Origin: an archaeon
GTDB taxonomy: Archaea > Nanobdellota > Nanobdellia > Woesearchaeales > GW2011-AR9
Direction of reading: 5' to 3'
Length of the DNA: 64,000 bases
Assembly: GCA_018697095.1 (NCBI GenBank)
Contig: JABHSG010000003.1
Span: forward strand, 212,895-276,894
Both the position numbers and the translations under genes were made by a program. The notes under the pieces are model-generated. The model was not told the origin of the DNA, did no database searches, and saw nothing but the letters and a program-made list of their open reading frames with translations. This document shows, in pieces, positions 8,801 to 16,417 of the stretch; position 1 is the stretch's first letter, and each line of letters begins with the position of its first letter.

Positions 8801-10859
8801 TTGTAACACTAGTGATGCTGCACTTCAAGTAAGAGCAAGTAATATTACAATTAATCTGGCTGGTTACCAAATAAATGGGAATGGTTCAGGATATGGAATT
8901 AATATTTCAGATAAAGAAAACGTAGTCTTGATAAATGCCAACTTTTCAAATTTCAGTACAGGTATCTACGTAGACCCTTCTTCAAATATCAATATCAGTT
9001 CAGCGCACGTTGCAAACTCAGAAACTGGAATTTTACTTGAAGATACAAATCACTCCTGGATAACTGGGACTCAATTTGAAAATAATACTGTGGGATTAAA
9101 TCTTACAGACTCAAACAATAACACTATTTACAACAATTATTTCAACAGTACTCAAAATGCTGTAGAAAAAAATACCTCTGCGCAAACAAACCACTTTAAT
9201 GTCTCCTTATCTTGCGATGACAGTTATACAAACATCATTGGTGGGAACTGTAGTGGCGGAAACTTTTGGAGTGATTACACTGGTTGGGACGAGATCCCTG
9301 ATGGTGTAGGGGATACTGATGTGCCTCATAATAGTTCAAATGGAATTGACTCGTCGCCAGCAGACAGTTATCCTTTAGTTTCCTTAGGCTTTGCCTCTTG
9401 TATTGATTTAACGCAAAATAGAACCTTAGCAAGAAACTTAACCAGCCAAGGATCTTGTTTCACATCCTCGCAACGTAGTGACATCACTCTTTCATGTAAC
9501 GGGTATAGTATAATTGGAAATGGCACAGGTATTGGTCTTAATGTAACAAATGCTACCAATTTCGTAGTTAACAATTGTACTTTCGTAGCTTTTGAACAAG
9601 GAATTTACTTTGAAGATACAAACTCTTCAAACATTACTGGCGTAACTGCAAGAAATGTGACAACTGCAATTAACTTGCAAAACGCTTTCAACAATTCAAT
9701 TAGAAATAGTACTCTGAAAAACGCAAGTTATGCATTAAATCTTACTAATTCACATAACAATAGTGTCTACAACAATTTTGTAAATGCAACAACTCTTAGT
9801 GTTTATGATAATGGGTATAACACTTACAACACAACTTATTCCTGTACCACTAATTACAGTAACATCATTGGCGGAAATTGTACTGGTGGGAACTTTTGGG
9901 CAGATTACGCTGGTCTTGATAATGCAAACGCAACAGCTGTTTTCAATGTAACTCCATGGAATATTAGTGGTGATGGCATCGGTGACACTTTAATTCCGTT
10001 CAACGCTAGTGAAAATATCACAATCAACACTATTGGTGATTATCTGCCTCTTGTGAGTCCAGGTTCTAGTTCATCAAGTAGCTCTAGTAGTTCTTCCTCT
10101 AGTAGTTCCAGCTCTTCTAGTTCTTCCGGCGGTGGTGGCGGCGGCGGTGGCAGTGGCGGATCCTCTTCTAGTAGTTCCAGCTCAACTAGTACTGATGACA
10201 GTGAATGTGTAGAGTATTGGACTTGTGAAGAATGGGAAGAATGTTCAAGTGAAGGTTCTCAAACTCGGTCTTGTGTAGACCAAAAAGATTGCCGTACTTA
10301 CGAAGAACGTCCTGATGAAACTCGGTCTTGCGAAGCGCCTGTAGAAGAGCAAACTACAGCTCCAACAACAGAAGAGCCAAGTACTGTTCTTGATTTTGTA
10401 ACTTTACCAAGTCCAGCACGCGCTTTTACAATTACTAGTATTGCCTTGTTAGCAGGTCTAGGTTCAGTCTTTGGGTATTGGGAAATCGCTAAACCTAGTG
10501 CTAAACTAAGACGTAGGTTACGTAAAGCTCACTCCATTGTTGGGGAAGAAAGTGTAGATGAACTCAAAGGGCACTATAAAGGAATTTACAGTTTATACAT
10601 GAAAGTCAGCGAGAAGAATAAGCAAAACTTCTACGCTAATGTAAGTAAACTACGTGAACATATTGAAGAAGGACTTCGTGCACAAAAAGAAATTCAAAAA
10701 CATTTTGAAATCGCAGGCTCCTCGAACAACTTGCTTCAAAGAAAACGCGCTTACCTTAAAATCTATAGCGAGTACCAAAAGCTTCCAGCTAAGACTCAAG
10801 AAAAGTACTATCATAAGATTGTAGATCTAAGAAGCGAACTTGAAAAAGGAAAGGCGTAA
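2868..10859 (+). CDS. Giant cell-surface protein with parallel beta-helix (NosD/PbH1) repeats, TSP1-like domain and C-terminal anchor
   Basis: About 2663 residues from the ATG at 2868 (MIGQNKGSISLAIVLV). That start gives a clean signal anchor and lies downstream of the TATA box. Most of the protein is right-handed beta-helix repeats rich in Asn, Ser and Thr with many N-x-S/T glycosylation sequons. Seven copies of a G-N-F-[WY]-x-x-Y block (GGNFWSDYTG type), mostly followed by GDGIGDT and LPLV, mark the ends of successive helix blocks. Near 10066-10185 a Ser/Gly linker follows. Then come a thrombospondin type 1-like segment (CVEYWTCEEWEEC ... TRSC), a membrane helix (SIALLAGLGSVFGYW) and a basic helical cytoplasmic tail of about 120 residues. 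It is probably an adhesin or envelope protein; the ligand is unknown. ITGAA follows the signal anchor. Confidence 0.9.
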   Translation: MIGQNKGSISLAIVLVVGVLAMSAGFFILNDDTSNITGAAIGPGDQLDIQKITTCNITVSEDIVNIGHDYECTNEHGFIIDTDDVTIDCQNHSVTCVGGCGGATTDNAGFLINGKSGVTIQNCRVFDFDNGARIQGNASHNLLTSNVFQDNSDGVDITNAISNNVTLSEFHNNTMCGLNFSKMSHASTDTDSFNNVWNNLFYTNGTTTTGSPEACNDLASHNYWYLNKSCSQTNVIGGPCLGGNFWETYEGTDVTGDGLGDTNVPYRDGNILAAGSGDRHPLVQACSLPGVGSEDMICEDNVTSTTGQGLAIVDSMVLDCQNRGHFIGNTTSTDAVAAQKGIEIIGVNNVTVKNCNFLNWTHGIYVQNSYNINLTNNTFYDNNHTGIFLDSLSYDVTIEKSKFYNKNITSNVTWQNTGILLYSAYPSNILKRNTIQNNTFYNVDVGINASFSSDYVLIHNNDIFNTTNAVVIDNSDASTLTNNSLHNNTNAGLWFFNAQNIESLGTFPSSHNSFYDNDYGMIVEDSTFDGTIQGEFIGETITAISLNGTSNPTFGQTLIDGVDQTAIGISFDNTASATLSYLNISRTEYAIKKTSSTTSLTYGSQESFIFNNTYGIYFENSDNSNLTYDYTPGLQKPTKFENNTYAIFLDTSDNNTFSGFIFNNNTFALNFSSSNNNLVYNNNFTDSKVHVADNGTNFYNTSKTTTTNVIAGSSIAGNFWDDYSGSDATGDAIGDTLLPYNSSENITGSNGDFLPLLASSGNASCSSLTHSIELSENISVNGSCFTVPSSITVDCGGYSIFGNNTGTAFTVTGTSVTIKHCNLQDFQTGIDASAANSLTVYNTTITNSSIVAINLSSLTGANLSELTLENSSSAIGISLIDTTSSVIEESIIDGFHYSIWTREADNNNIFGSFLRNSSVALMLNSSTGNTVYNNYFNSSINAEDNESNTYSLSYLCDSSTTNILGEICFGGNFWADYSGADNGSGSYPYNDSQDGIGDTSIPYNSSSRITASTGDELPLMQIPVVCGRTLITSSSLSSNIDGNGSCLIIGADNITLNLNGFTISGNSSGIGINISNHQGVTIVGSGNITNFSTGIYVDPSTEINISTVAISSSGKGIEFYETNDSFIEYVNLTSNGIGVSLNDSYNNTIFGSNFSSNTLGLDMISSINNTVWDNAFDNTANAQDDGSMNFYNGTFSQNTSIIGGTYRGGNFWSDYTGKDNGGASFPYNATGDAVGDSQIPFNVSGAITGGDYLPLVSDQGSITECRTITEDTILTTNITDCTSDDGVTINANSITLDCRGFSILGDGSNSGVSVNGYDNVIIKNCHIENFEYGIKIQNAVGTKIIESNNVTANTFYGIYLHSSTNTNITGNTITDDNNGVYQISSDGTTVEDNTINLQRRYYSVYSHGSDSLTVRDNLMDDNYHGVYLVNSDNAVVIDNKIDNSDKYNIFVHSGSTSAKMQNNTLTAAQYGIYVKSASNSANITSNNITTNTITGVYLKDSSSISLDQNSITSNVLNWYASNTTSLTSLNDSVSGAAGGIQITTANSLSITNLTVNASTNPATQITSSDDANIQGSILHEGITITSSDDMVFVNNNATSQTNFTSSDTSSINRSQFTILEASSASFVTIWSNLIETTLTAQSLTSSTIESNSINGSSTVALNLLDVDSSTIKDNTLKQNVVGIVLASDSDSNTLLENWLEDNNDGINISSDSASNTLYNNYFENTVNVNENVANTWYTTYSCASPNIVGGPCIGGNFYSDYYGLDDGSSGRSEGDGIGDNPSSHTVSASSSDTYPLVLYVARIYLEPVNTTTASLLAVSNRTGTLSNASVVPNELQIINYSSSGSEYLIIDGLFNQSDVDASNLIIATDANMTFIDTSTTTGMNTGYTTFVYHSQRLNGGVYLCPQASSPANANSTCTNRVNITNFPSTTSKGIAATASSSYYKFTNITNTSIGVSLEFGNLCGANIYHDVTLDQSFYCNTSDAALQVRASNITINLAGYQINGNGSGYGINISDKENVVLINANFSNFSTGIYVDPSSNINISSAHVANSETGILLEDTNHSWITGTQFENNTVGLNLTDSNNNTIYNNYFNSTQNAVEKNTSAQTNHFNVSLSCDDSYTNIIGGNCSGGNFWSDYTGWDEIPDGVGDTDVPHNSSNGIDSSPADSYPLVSLGFASCIDLTQNRTLARNLTSQGSCFTSSQRSDITLSCNGYSIIGNGTGIGLNVTNATNFVVNNCTFVAFEQGIYFEDTNSSNITGVTARNVTTAINLQNAFNNSIRNSTLKNASYALNLTNSHNNSVYNNFVNATTLSVYDNGYNTYNTTYSCTTNYSNIIGGNCTGGNFWADYAGLDNANATAVFNVTPWNISGDGIGDTLIPFNASENITINTIGDYLPLVSPGSSSSSSSSSSSSSSSSSSSSSGGGGGGGGSGGSSSSSSSSTSTDDSECVEYWTCEEWEECSSEGSQTRSCVDQKDCRTYEERPDETRSCEAPVEEQTTAPTTEEPSTVLDFVTLPSPARAFTITSIALLAGLGSVFGYWEIAKPSAKLRRRLRKAHSIVGEESVDELKGHYKGIYSLYMKVSEKNKQNFYANVSKLREHIEEGLRAQKEIQKHFEIAGSSNNLLQRKRAYLKIYSEYQKLPAKTQEKYYHKIVDLRSELEKGKA
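10066..10185 (+). repeat. Low-complexity Ser/Gly-codon tract
   Basis: A run of AGT/TCT/TCC/AGC codons encodes about 21 serines, then GGC/GGT glycines, then more serines. It is a flexible, probably glycosylated stalk between the beta-helix and the TSP1-like segment. Mixed serine codons suggest it is old or has been reshuffled, not a fresh trinucleotide expansion. Length may vary between strains. Confidence 0.8.
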
Positions 10860-10895
10860 TCTTTTTCTTTTTCTTCTTCTTCTTCTTCTATTTTT
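10860..10895 (+). terminator. Pyrimidine-rich terminator after the giant gene
   Basis: CTTTTTCTTTTTCTTCTT-type tract ending in TTTTTT directly after the stop codon, with no strong hairpin. T-rich non-template tracts are known to terminate archaeal RNA polymerase. Confidence 0.55.
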
Positions 10896-11068
10896 TAATA
10901 AGCAGGCATTATACCTTTTCTAAAATAATCATTACTTAGTTTTAAATTTCATTTTGTGTCAACAGCTTCATATACTTTTTTTCTATTATCAATTTTGGTA
11001 AATCTGAGGGGGTGATGCCAAAAAACAATACCTGATTAGTCAAAAATAACTATTGGAGAAAACAAACT

Positions 11069-12019
11069 ATGTATACAGGACTAGCAGCATTAGTATTCTC
11101 ACAACTTCTAACACTCTCTGCGGCTGCCAAATCTAATCACCACCAATTTGATGATCTTCCTCCAGAGATAAAAATGATTAAAGTAGATCGTGAAGGTTCT
11201 TTCATTGATGATCAATACGTTTGTCTACATAAGGACTTAGTTAGTTCTAGAAATACTACTGTCAAAATAAATTATGTGGTTGACGGGGAAAAAAAAGATT
11301 GGGTTGAAAGAGATGTCCTCCCTGCATACCAACGTGATCATCTACCTTCTGATCAATTATGCTGGGGGCCAATCTCAGATGACGCACTTTATGATTCGCC
11401 TTATGAGATAAAAAAGCAATTTCCAAATAGGCAGTCTCCATTTACAATTAAGGTAGAAAGGCGCAAATCTTCTTGGGCCTATCACGGTGATGAAGAGATG
11501 GTTGTAGTTTCAGCAAAAAAAGAAAAGTGGGAATTTCATTGTCAGGTTGATTACGCTTTAGTTAATTGTCGTAGGCAAGATACAACTGCTCCTAATCACC
11601 CATATGATTTTAGTAAAGGTGGTTTAACTAATCAAATGACAGTGGCGTACATTATTTCTCCTGATGAAGACCCCAGAGATACTGGGTTAAAAATGAACTG
11701 TAATGGTAAAGAAAGGTGGGTAACAAAAAAAGCAGGTTGGGCAAAGGACCTTTATGATCTCAGAATTTGGGTAGCAATAAGTCCTAAATGTGCAAGTGAT
11801 AAAGAGGCAACAGTTGCAGCTTGCGATAATTTTGGTAACTGTTCAGAAGATATCTCTCTAAACGACTTAAGGCTTTATGCTGCAATAACTGATCTTTATG
11901 ACGGCAACCCTTTAAGTATCGGCCCTTCTACAAATGACAGTTACTCTGAAGTTGAAAAGCAAGATACACCTTATGGATTAGCAAGTAGCATTTCAGTTGC
12001 AGCAATAGGTCAAAGATAA
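11069..12019 (+). CDS. Secreted protein of unknown function
   Basis: 316 residues, no family recognised. The N-terminus (MYTGLAALVFSQLLTLSAAAKS) is a typical cleavable signal peptide. The mature part has paired cysteines, a TTAPNHP segment and an ACDNFGNCSED segment. The D-x-x-G-N pattern is common in Ig-like domains of archaeal envelope proteins, so an extracellular beta-sandwich is plausible. There is no C-terminal membrane helix, so it is probably released or attached to another envelope component. TTGGAG lies about a dozen bases before the ATG. The 200-base upstream region separates it from the giant surface gene, and it probably has its own promoter (CATATACTTTT near 10970). Confidence 0.75.
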   Translation: MYTGLAALVFSQLLTLSAAAKSNHHQFDDLPPEIKMIKVDREGSFIDDQYVCLHKDLVSSRNTTVKINYVVDGEKKDWVERDVLPAYQRDHLPSDQLCWGPISDDALYDSPYEIKKQFPNRQSPFTIKVERRKSSWAYHGDEEMVVVSAKKEKWEFHCQVDYALVNCRRQDTTAPNHPYDFSKGGLTNQMTVAYIISPDEDPRDTGLKMNCNGKERWVTKKAGWAKDLYDLRIWVAISPKCASDKEATVAACDNFGNCSEDISLNDLRLYAAITDLYDGNPLSIGPSTNDSYSEVEKQDTPYGLASSISVAAIGQR

Positions 12020-12022
12020 CAT

Positions 12023-12040
12023 AGGTATTCTTTTATACCT
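12023..12040 (+). promoter_or_regulatory. Inverted repeat overlapping a TATA element before the M32 gene
   Basis: AGGTAT-N6-ATACCT, a perfect 6-bp inverted repeat, contains the TTTTATA that sits about 25 bases before the ATG at 12060. The position fits a leaderless promoter with an overlapping operator. It could instead act as a weak hairpin ending the previous transcript. Confidence 0.4.
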
Positions 12041-12059
12041 TAAATCAATCATTCTCAAC

Positions 12060-13592
12060 ATGATTAAAGAATATCTTAAAACAATTAATACTTTTGAAAA
12101 AGAACTATCTCATTTAGGGGCTATCAGTGCATTGCTGCAATGGGATCAGCAAACTATTATGCCTAAAGCTGCAAGCGCAGAGCGCGCAGAGCAGTCAGCT
12201 TACATCTCAACTAAAATTCATCAAACTTTTCTTAACAAAAAATTCATAACAGCAGTCAATAAATTATCAAACCAGGTAAACTTCAAAAAATTAAGTAAAA
12301 ACAATCAAACCAGAATAAAACATCTAAAAAAAGATCAAGACAAAAACAAAAAAATCCCTCTCAAACACGTAGAAGAGTACTCTAAATTAACATCACTTTC
12401 ACATCACAAATGGGTAGACGCTAGAAACAAAGAAAACACCAAACTGTTCCTCCCTACACTCACAAAAGTAGTAAACCTCAAACTTAAAGAAATCAAATAC
12501 CTTGATCCAAAAGGCATCGCAAATCACCCTTACGACATTTTACTAGATGACTTTGAAGAAGGCATGACTGTAGAAAAAATAGATCCCATTTTTGAAGAAC
12601 TTAAGTTTGGAATAATCCAAATTCTAAATAAAATAAAACAATCAAAGCCATACAAAACTCGTAAAGACATCCTCGCAAACAAGAAATACAAATTTCCAAA
12701 AGAAATTCAACTCAAAGTTACTAATGAAATTGCCTCTTTAATGAACCCAGATACGAATCGTTTCACTATAGCTGAATCCGTGCACCCTTTTACTACAAGA
12801 ATCAGTTTTAATGACACGCGCCTCACAACCGCCGTACGTGAAAATCAGCCAATGTTCTCTTTCACCAGCCTATCACACGAAGCTGGTCATGCTCAGTATG
12901 AAATGGGTATGGGAAAGAATCTCAAAAACACTAGTCTTCAAGATTGTCCAACTGTTGGTTTGCATGAATCTCAATCCAGGATCTGGGAAAATCAAGTAAC
13001 CAGGTCTTTTGATTTCTGGCAGTTTTATTATCCAAAATATCAAAAACACTTCCCTACTTTAAAATCTTTAAAACTCAAAGATTTTTATGAATCAATCAAT
13101 ATTGTAAAACCAAGTTTGGTGAGAATAGAATGCGACGAACTAACATATTGTCTTCATGTAATCATCAGATACGAACTTGAAAAAGACCTCATTGCACAAA
13201 AAATCAAAGCAAAGGACCTAGAAAAAAAATGGAACCAAAAGTACCAAGAGTACTTAGGCGTAAAACCAAACAAGCCAAGCCGTGGAGTTCTGCAAGATGT
13301 GCATTGGAGCGAAGGTTACTTTGGCTACTTCCCAACTTACGCTCTTGGGACTTTGTATAGTGCAATGCTTTGGAAACAAATCAACATTGACAACAAACAA
13401 CTAAAAAAACAAATAAAAAAAGGCAACATCAAATATATCAAAGACTGGCTTGATAAAAAAATTCACGTTCACGGAAAAACCAAAACCACAGAGCAAATCA
13501 TCAAATTAGCAACTAAACAAACCATAACAGCAAAACCATTCCTGAACTATCTAAAGGATAAGTACTATCCACTATACAACATTAAAGAATAA
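12060..13592 (+). CDS. Metallocarboxypeptidase, M32 (Taq) family
   Basis: 510 residues, the usual length for M32 enzymes. It removes C-terminal amino acids from peptides in the cytoplasm using a metal ion. The zinc motif HEAGH lies near residue 273 in SLSHEAGHAQYEMG. The second family block HESQSRIWENQV supplies the third ligand about 30 residues later. The late block DVHWSEGYFGYFPTYALG is also characteristic. It starts 40 bases after the previous gene and ends 6 bases before the SGNH hydrolase, with which it is probably co-transcribed. A role in peptide recycling fits a host-dependent or scavenging lifestyle; that part is inference. Confidence 0.95.
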   Translation: MIKEYLKTINTFEKELSHLGAISALLQWDQQTIMPKAASAERAEQSAYISTKIHQTFLNKKFITAVNKLSNQVNFKKLSKNNQTRIKHLKKDQDKNKKIPLKHVEEYSKLTSLSHHKWVDARNKENTKLFLPTLTKVVNLKLKEIKYLDPKGIANHPYDILLDDFEEGMTVEKIDPIFEELKFGIIQILNKIKQSKPYKTRKDILANKKYKFPKEIQLKVTNEIASLMNPDTNRFTIAESVHPFTTRISFNDTRLTTAVRENQPMFSFTSLSHEAGHAQYEMGMGKNLKNTSLQDCPTVGLHESQSRIWENQVTRSFDFWQFYYPKYQKHFPTLKSLKLKDFYESINIVKPSLVRIECDELTYCLHVIIRYELEKDLIAQKIKAKDLEKKWNQKYQEYLGVKPNKPSRGVLQDVHWSEGYFGYFPTYALGTLYSAMLWKQINIDNKQLKKQIKKGNIKYIKDWLDKKIHVHGKTKTTEQIIKLATKQTITAKPFLNYLKDKYYPLYNIKE

Positions 13593-13598
13593 ATCAAA

Positions 13599-14231
13599 AT
13601 GAAAGCAATAATCTGTTTGGGAGACAGTATCACTTTTGGTATTGGAGAAACCCCAGCTCTTGGTTGGGTAGGCAGACTCAAAAAATACTTCGAGCCTTCT
13701 GGCAGATATCACCACGTAGTTAACCTAGGTTTTCCTGGACACGATACCAACGACCTTCTAAAAAGAATTGATTCTGAACTAAAAACAAGAGTACGCATAA
13801 AAAGAGATACTGACGAATTCCTCACAATTGTTTCCATTGGAACAAACGACTCCAGATTCAATGACTCTAAGTCTGCAATCAATCCTAGAATCACCAAAGT
13901 TAAATTTGAAGAAAACATCCAAAAGATAATTCAAAAAATATCCAAGTACCAAACAAAGATTATATTTTTGACAACTCCACCAGCGAACGAAGAACTCACA
14001 TCACCTTTTGAAGGGGACTATTTTTTTACAAACAAGCAAATAGGGAGTTTCAACAATATCACAAAAAAAGTTTGCAAAAATAACAAAATTCCAGTAATAG
14101 ACATATTTAACCTAATGAGAAAACTAAACTATCAAAACCTTCTAGAAGACGGTTTGCACCCCAATAGTAAAGGATACGAATTCATCTTCAAACATGTCAG
14201 AAAATTTCTCAAAGACAACAAAACAATTTAA
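13599..14231 (+). CDS. SGNH/GDSL-family hydrolase
   Basis: 210 residues. Block I is CLGDSITFG with the nucleophilic serine, block III is GTNDSR, and block V is DGLHPNSKGY with the catalytic Asp-x-x-His. These are the hallmarks of SGNH esterases, which cleave acyl or acetyl esters. No signal peptide is seen, so the enzyme is probably cytoplasmic. It starts 6 bases after the M32 peptidase stop, so the two form a likely two-gene operon. The substrate cannot be read from sequence; acetylated sugars, lipids or thioesters are all possible. Confidence 0.9.
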   Translation: MKAIICLGDSITFGIGETPALGWVGRLKKYFEPSGRYHHVVNLGFPGHDTNDLLKRIDSELKTRVRIKRDTDEFLTIVSIGTNDSRFNDSKSAINPRITKVKFEENIQKIIQKISKYQTKIIFLTTPPANEELTSPFEGDYFFTNKQIGSFNNITKKVCKNNKIPVIDIFNLMRKLNYQNLLEDGLHPNSKGYEFIFKHVRKFLKDNKTI

Positions 14232-14249
14232 GACCAATACAATTAAAAA

Positions 14250-14398
14250 GCAGCCACTCTCCTTCGTATTGCCCAAGGGCGAGCATAGCTTAGGTCTTCG
14301 GACCATTATACCTTGATCGACGCTTAGCACTCAGGTGCAATTATGCCCGGGAGAGGAATACCTATTTTACAGGCTGCCTTGCCTGAGGGCACTTTTTT
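14250..14398. ncRNA. Unidentified structured RNA candidate
   Basis: A GC-richer island in an AT-rich intergenic region. Nested pairing is visible: GCAGCC (14250-14255) with GGCTGC (14372-14377), CTCTCC (14257-14262) with GGAGAG (14350-14355), and GCATA (14283-14287) with TATGC (14342-14346). Inner hairpins are GCCCAAGGGC (14271-14280) and GGTC-TTCG-GACC (14293-14304). A trailing TGCC-TGAG-GGCA hairpin (14380-14391) is followed by T6. The UUCG tetraloop and terminator-like end favour the plus strand. A TTTTTAAAAA element near 14417-14426 could instead drive the minus strand, but also fits the next gene. It does not match 5S, SRP, RNase P or tRNA consensus as far as I can tell. Confidence 0.55.
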
Positions 14399-14447
14399 CT
14401 ATAAACCTCTACTTACATTTTTAAAAAACAAACAGAATTAGACAATC

Positions 14448-15038
14448 ATGAGTTTAGCAGACATTTCCTTAGAATTACAAACAAAAGCATATTTATTTGC
14501 AAATGATCCTAAAGCAAGAAAAAAATATAATGTGGACGTATTAGCAGGTTGGTTGTATTACACCCCAACTTATGGTTTACAGGAAGCTCTTTTAGGGAAT
14601 GATCTTGAAACAATAATCTCTACAAGAGCAATTGGTTTGGGGGTCCACGCCGCAGTAATGCGCCCAGTTGGAAAAATAAGAAATTATGTTGCACAAAAAA
14701 TGCAGGTAACTAAAGAAAGTCCAATTAGAGATCAAATAAAAGTTAACTTTATCGGGATCACTCCTATTCAAGCAGTTGCTTATGGTTTAATGATTTATTC
14801 AACAGGCGCATTTGAGGTAGATCCAGAAATATCAAATATGAATGAACTTCAAAAAATAACCTATCGTGCTATTGAAAAAGGAGCAAATTTTTTTGGAACA
14901 AAATTGCCAAGTATTGGTACTGTAACATGGGTCGCTGGGACAGTTTTGGGCGCAATACATTCAGTTTTTGCAGGTCCAGTTCAAGATAAAGTTCGAAAAT
15001 ATTTTGGCGTAGAGCAAGCAATAAAAGAATCTTCTTAA
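14448..15038 (+). CDS. Probable L-alanine exporter (AlaE-like) membrane protein
   Basis: 196 residues with several hydrophobic segments. The central part (TRAIGLGVHAAVMRPVGKIR, then QIKVNFIGITPIQAVAYGL with STGA) aligns by eye with the AlaE block of E. coli ([20 protein letters not shown] ... SPVYVAILLVVGA). The final segment WVAGTVLGAIHSVFAGPVQD matches its last transmembrane helix. AlaE-family proteins export alanine through the cytoplasmic membrane. The extra N-terminal about 40 residues and the FEVDPEISNM insert are not in the bacterial protein. The assignment is based on remembered sequence, so the substrate is uncertain. Confidence 0.55.
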   Translation: MSLADISLELQTKAYLFANDPKARKKYNVDVLAGWLYYTPTYGLQEALLGNDLETIISTRAIGLGVHAAVMRPVGKIRNYVAQKMQVTKESPIRDQIKVNFIGITPIQAVAYGLMIYSTGAFEVDPEISNMNELQKITYRAIEKGANFFGTKLPSIGTVTWVAGTVLGAIHSVFAGPVQDKVRKYFGVEQAIKESS

Positions 15039-15089
15039 CTAATACACAACCATAGTTTTAAGTAGCAAATTCTCTTAATTAATACTAGG

Positions 15090-16400
15090 ATGGCTAAAGC
15101 AAAGACTAGAGTAAAGAGTGCAAAACATTCTACAAAACTAAAATCTCTACCAATAAAGCACTTCCATGAGCATCTAGCGCAAATCAAAAACGCGCATCCT
15201 AAAAACAAAATTAAACTCTTTCAAGATCTTCCACTTGAAGATCAAGGCTTTATCCTTTGGCATCTAACAAAACACAGTAAACAAACTATCATTCATTCTC
15301 TAACAAATAAAGAACTACTAAAAATTCTTCACTACCTTGACCCTGACGAAGCCACAGATTTGATTCAAGAACTTTCAAAAAAACGTCAAACTCAAATTAC
15401 TAAAAATCTAAGTTCAGAAATTAAAGAAAAAGTAGAGTTTATGCTCAGATTCGATCCGCACTCAGCAGCTGGAATGATGAGTTTAGATTATATCGAAATA
15501 AAAAGTAAACTTACTTTCAAGCAGACCAGTGAACTTGTAAAGCGCCACGAAAAAAGAACAGGAAAAGTTCCAACAATTCTGGTACTCAAAGGTTCTAAAA
15601 TAGTTGGGGAACTACGAGTCCACGATTTAGCGATTCAAAAAAATTCTTCAAAAATAACTCCTTTCATTAAACCAATTAGAACAATTCATTATGATGCAAA
15701 AACCACTGAAGTAATCACTTTGTTTCAACACATCCCTCACAAAAAAGTTGTAGTTTTGCACGAAGACAATAGTATACTTGGAGTAATTTATTCAGATGAC
15801 GTTCTTAAAAATTTGCAAAAACAAAGTGCAAAATCTCTATATCGTTTCGCTGGAGTTGAGCAAGAAGAAGATGTTAACGACCCAATTTCAAGTAAAGTAA
15901 AAAATCGCTACCGTTGGCTAATTGTAAACCTAGCAACCGCGTTCCTTGCAGCGCTTGTTGTATCACTTTTTCAAGATACTATCTCTAGTTTTGTGCTCTT
16001 GGCAGCCTACATGCCAATCATTGCAGGGATGGGAGGTAACGCTGGAACTCAAACACTCGCAATTATGGTTCGTGCTATCACACTTAAAGAAGTAAAACTT
16101 CAAACTGGAGCCAAAGTAATTTTCAAAGAAACTAGTACTGGTATTTTGAACGGAATAATTATCGGGCTAATCATTACCGCAATAGCATTCATATTCAAAC
16201 AAAATATGCTTATTGGTGCAATCGCAGCAATTGCAATGGTAATCAACTTAGCTATTGCAGGATTTTTTGGTTCAGTCATTCCACTGATCATGAAACGTTT
16301 AGGTAAGGATCCTGCAACTTCAGCAACTATTTTCATCACAACAGCTACAGATATCTTCGGATTTTTTATCTTCCTAGGCCTAGCAAGCTTAGTACTTTGA
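15090..16400 (+). CDS. mgtE: Magnesium transporter MgtE
   Basis: 436 residues with the standard order. The N-terminal MgtE domain has helical repeats, for example LLKILHYLDPDEATDLIQEL. Two CBS domains sense Mg2+ (about residues 130-260, including GVIYSDDVLKNL). The C-terminal transmembrane domain carries the pore signature MPIIAGMGGNAGTQTLAIM. It imports Mg2+ (possibly Co2+) across the cytoplasmic membrane. The basic leader MAKAKTRVKSAKHSTKLKS is longer than usual. A 50-base gap follows the AlaE-like gene. It is convergent with the exonuclease gene, with 17 bases between their stops. Confidence 0.95.
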   Translation: MAKAKTRVKSAKHSTKLKSLPIKHFHEHLAQIKNAHPKNKIKLFQDLPLEDQGFILWHLTKHSKQTIIHSLTNKELLKILHYLDPDEATDLIQELSKKRQTQITKNLSSEIKEKVEFMLRFDPHSAAGMMSLDYIEIKSKLTFKQTSELVKRHEKRTGKVPTILVLKGSKIVGELRVHDLAIQKNSSKITPFIKPIRTIHYDAKTTEVITLFQHIPHKKVVVLHEDNSILGVIYSDDVLKNLQKQSAKSLYRFAGVEQEEDVNDPISSKVKNRYRWLIVNLATAFLAALVVSLFQDTISSFVLLAAYMPIIAGMGGNAGTQTLAIMVRAITLKEVKLQTGAKVIFKETSTGILNGIIIGLIITAIAFIFKQNMLIGAIAAIAMVINLAIAGFFGSVIPLIMKRLGKDPATSATIFITTATDIFGFFIFLGLASLVL

Positions 16401-16417
16401 TTAAAAGAAATAACTAC

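Noticed and set aside
6901-9574. Several 60-105 codon frames on both strands inside the giant gene
   Set aside because: They are out-of-frame shadows of repetitive Asn/Ser/Thr codons, with no ribosome-binding sites or known domains.
10990-11040. C/D box small RNA (CTGA, GTGATG, CTGA in order) or a six-codon leader peptide after GAGGGGGTG
   Set aside because: The first C box is missing and no terminal stem pairs; the leader ORF is too short to judge.
14250-14398. 5S rRNA, SRP RNA or RNase P RNA
   Set aside because: The outer stem and size suggested 5S at first, but the conserved 5S loops, the SRP helix 8 symmetric loop and the RNase P GAGGAAAGUC and ACAGAAA boxes are not found on either strand.
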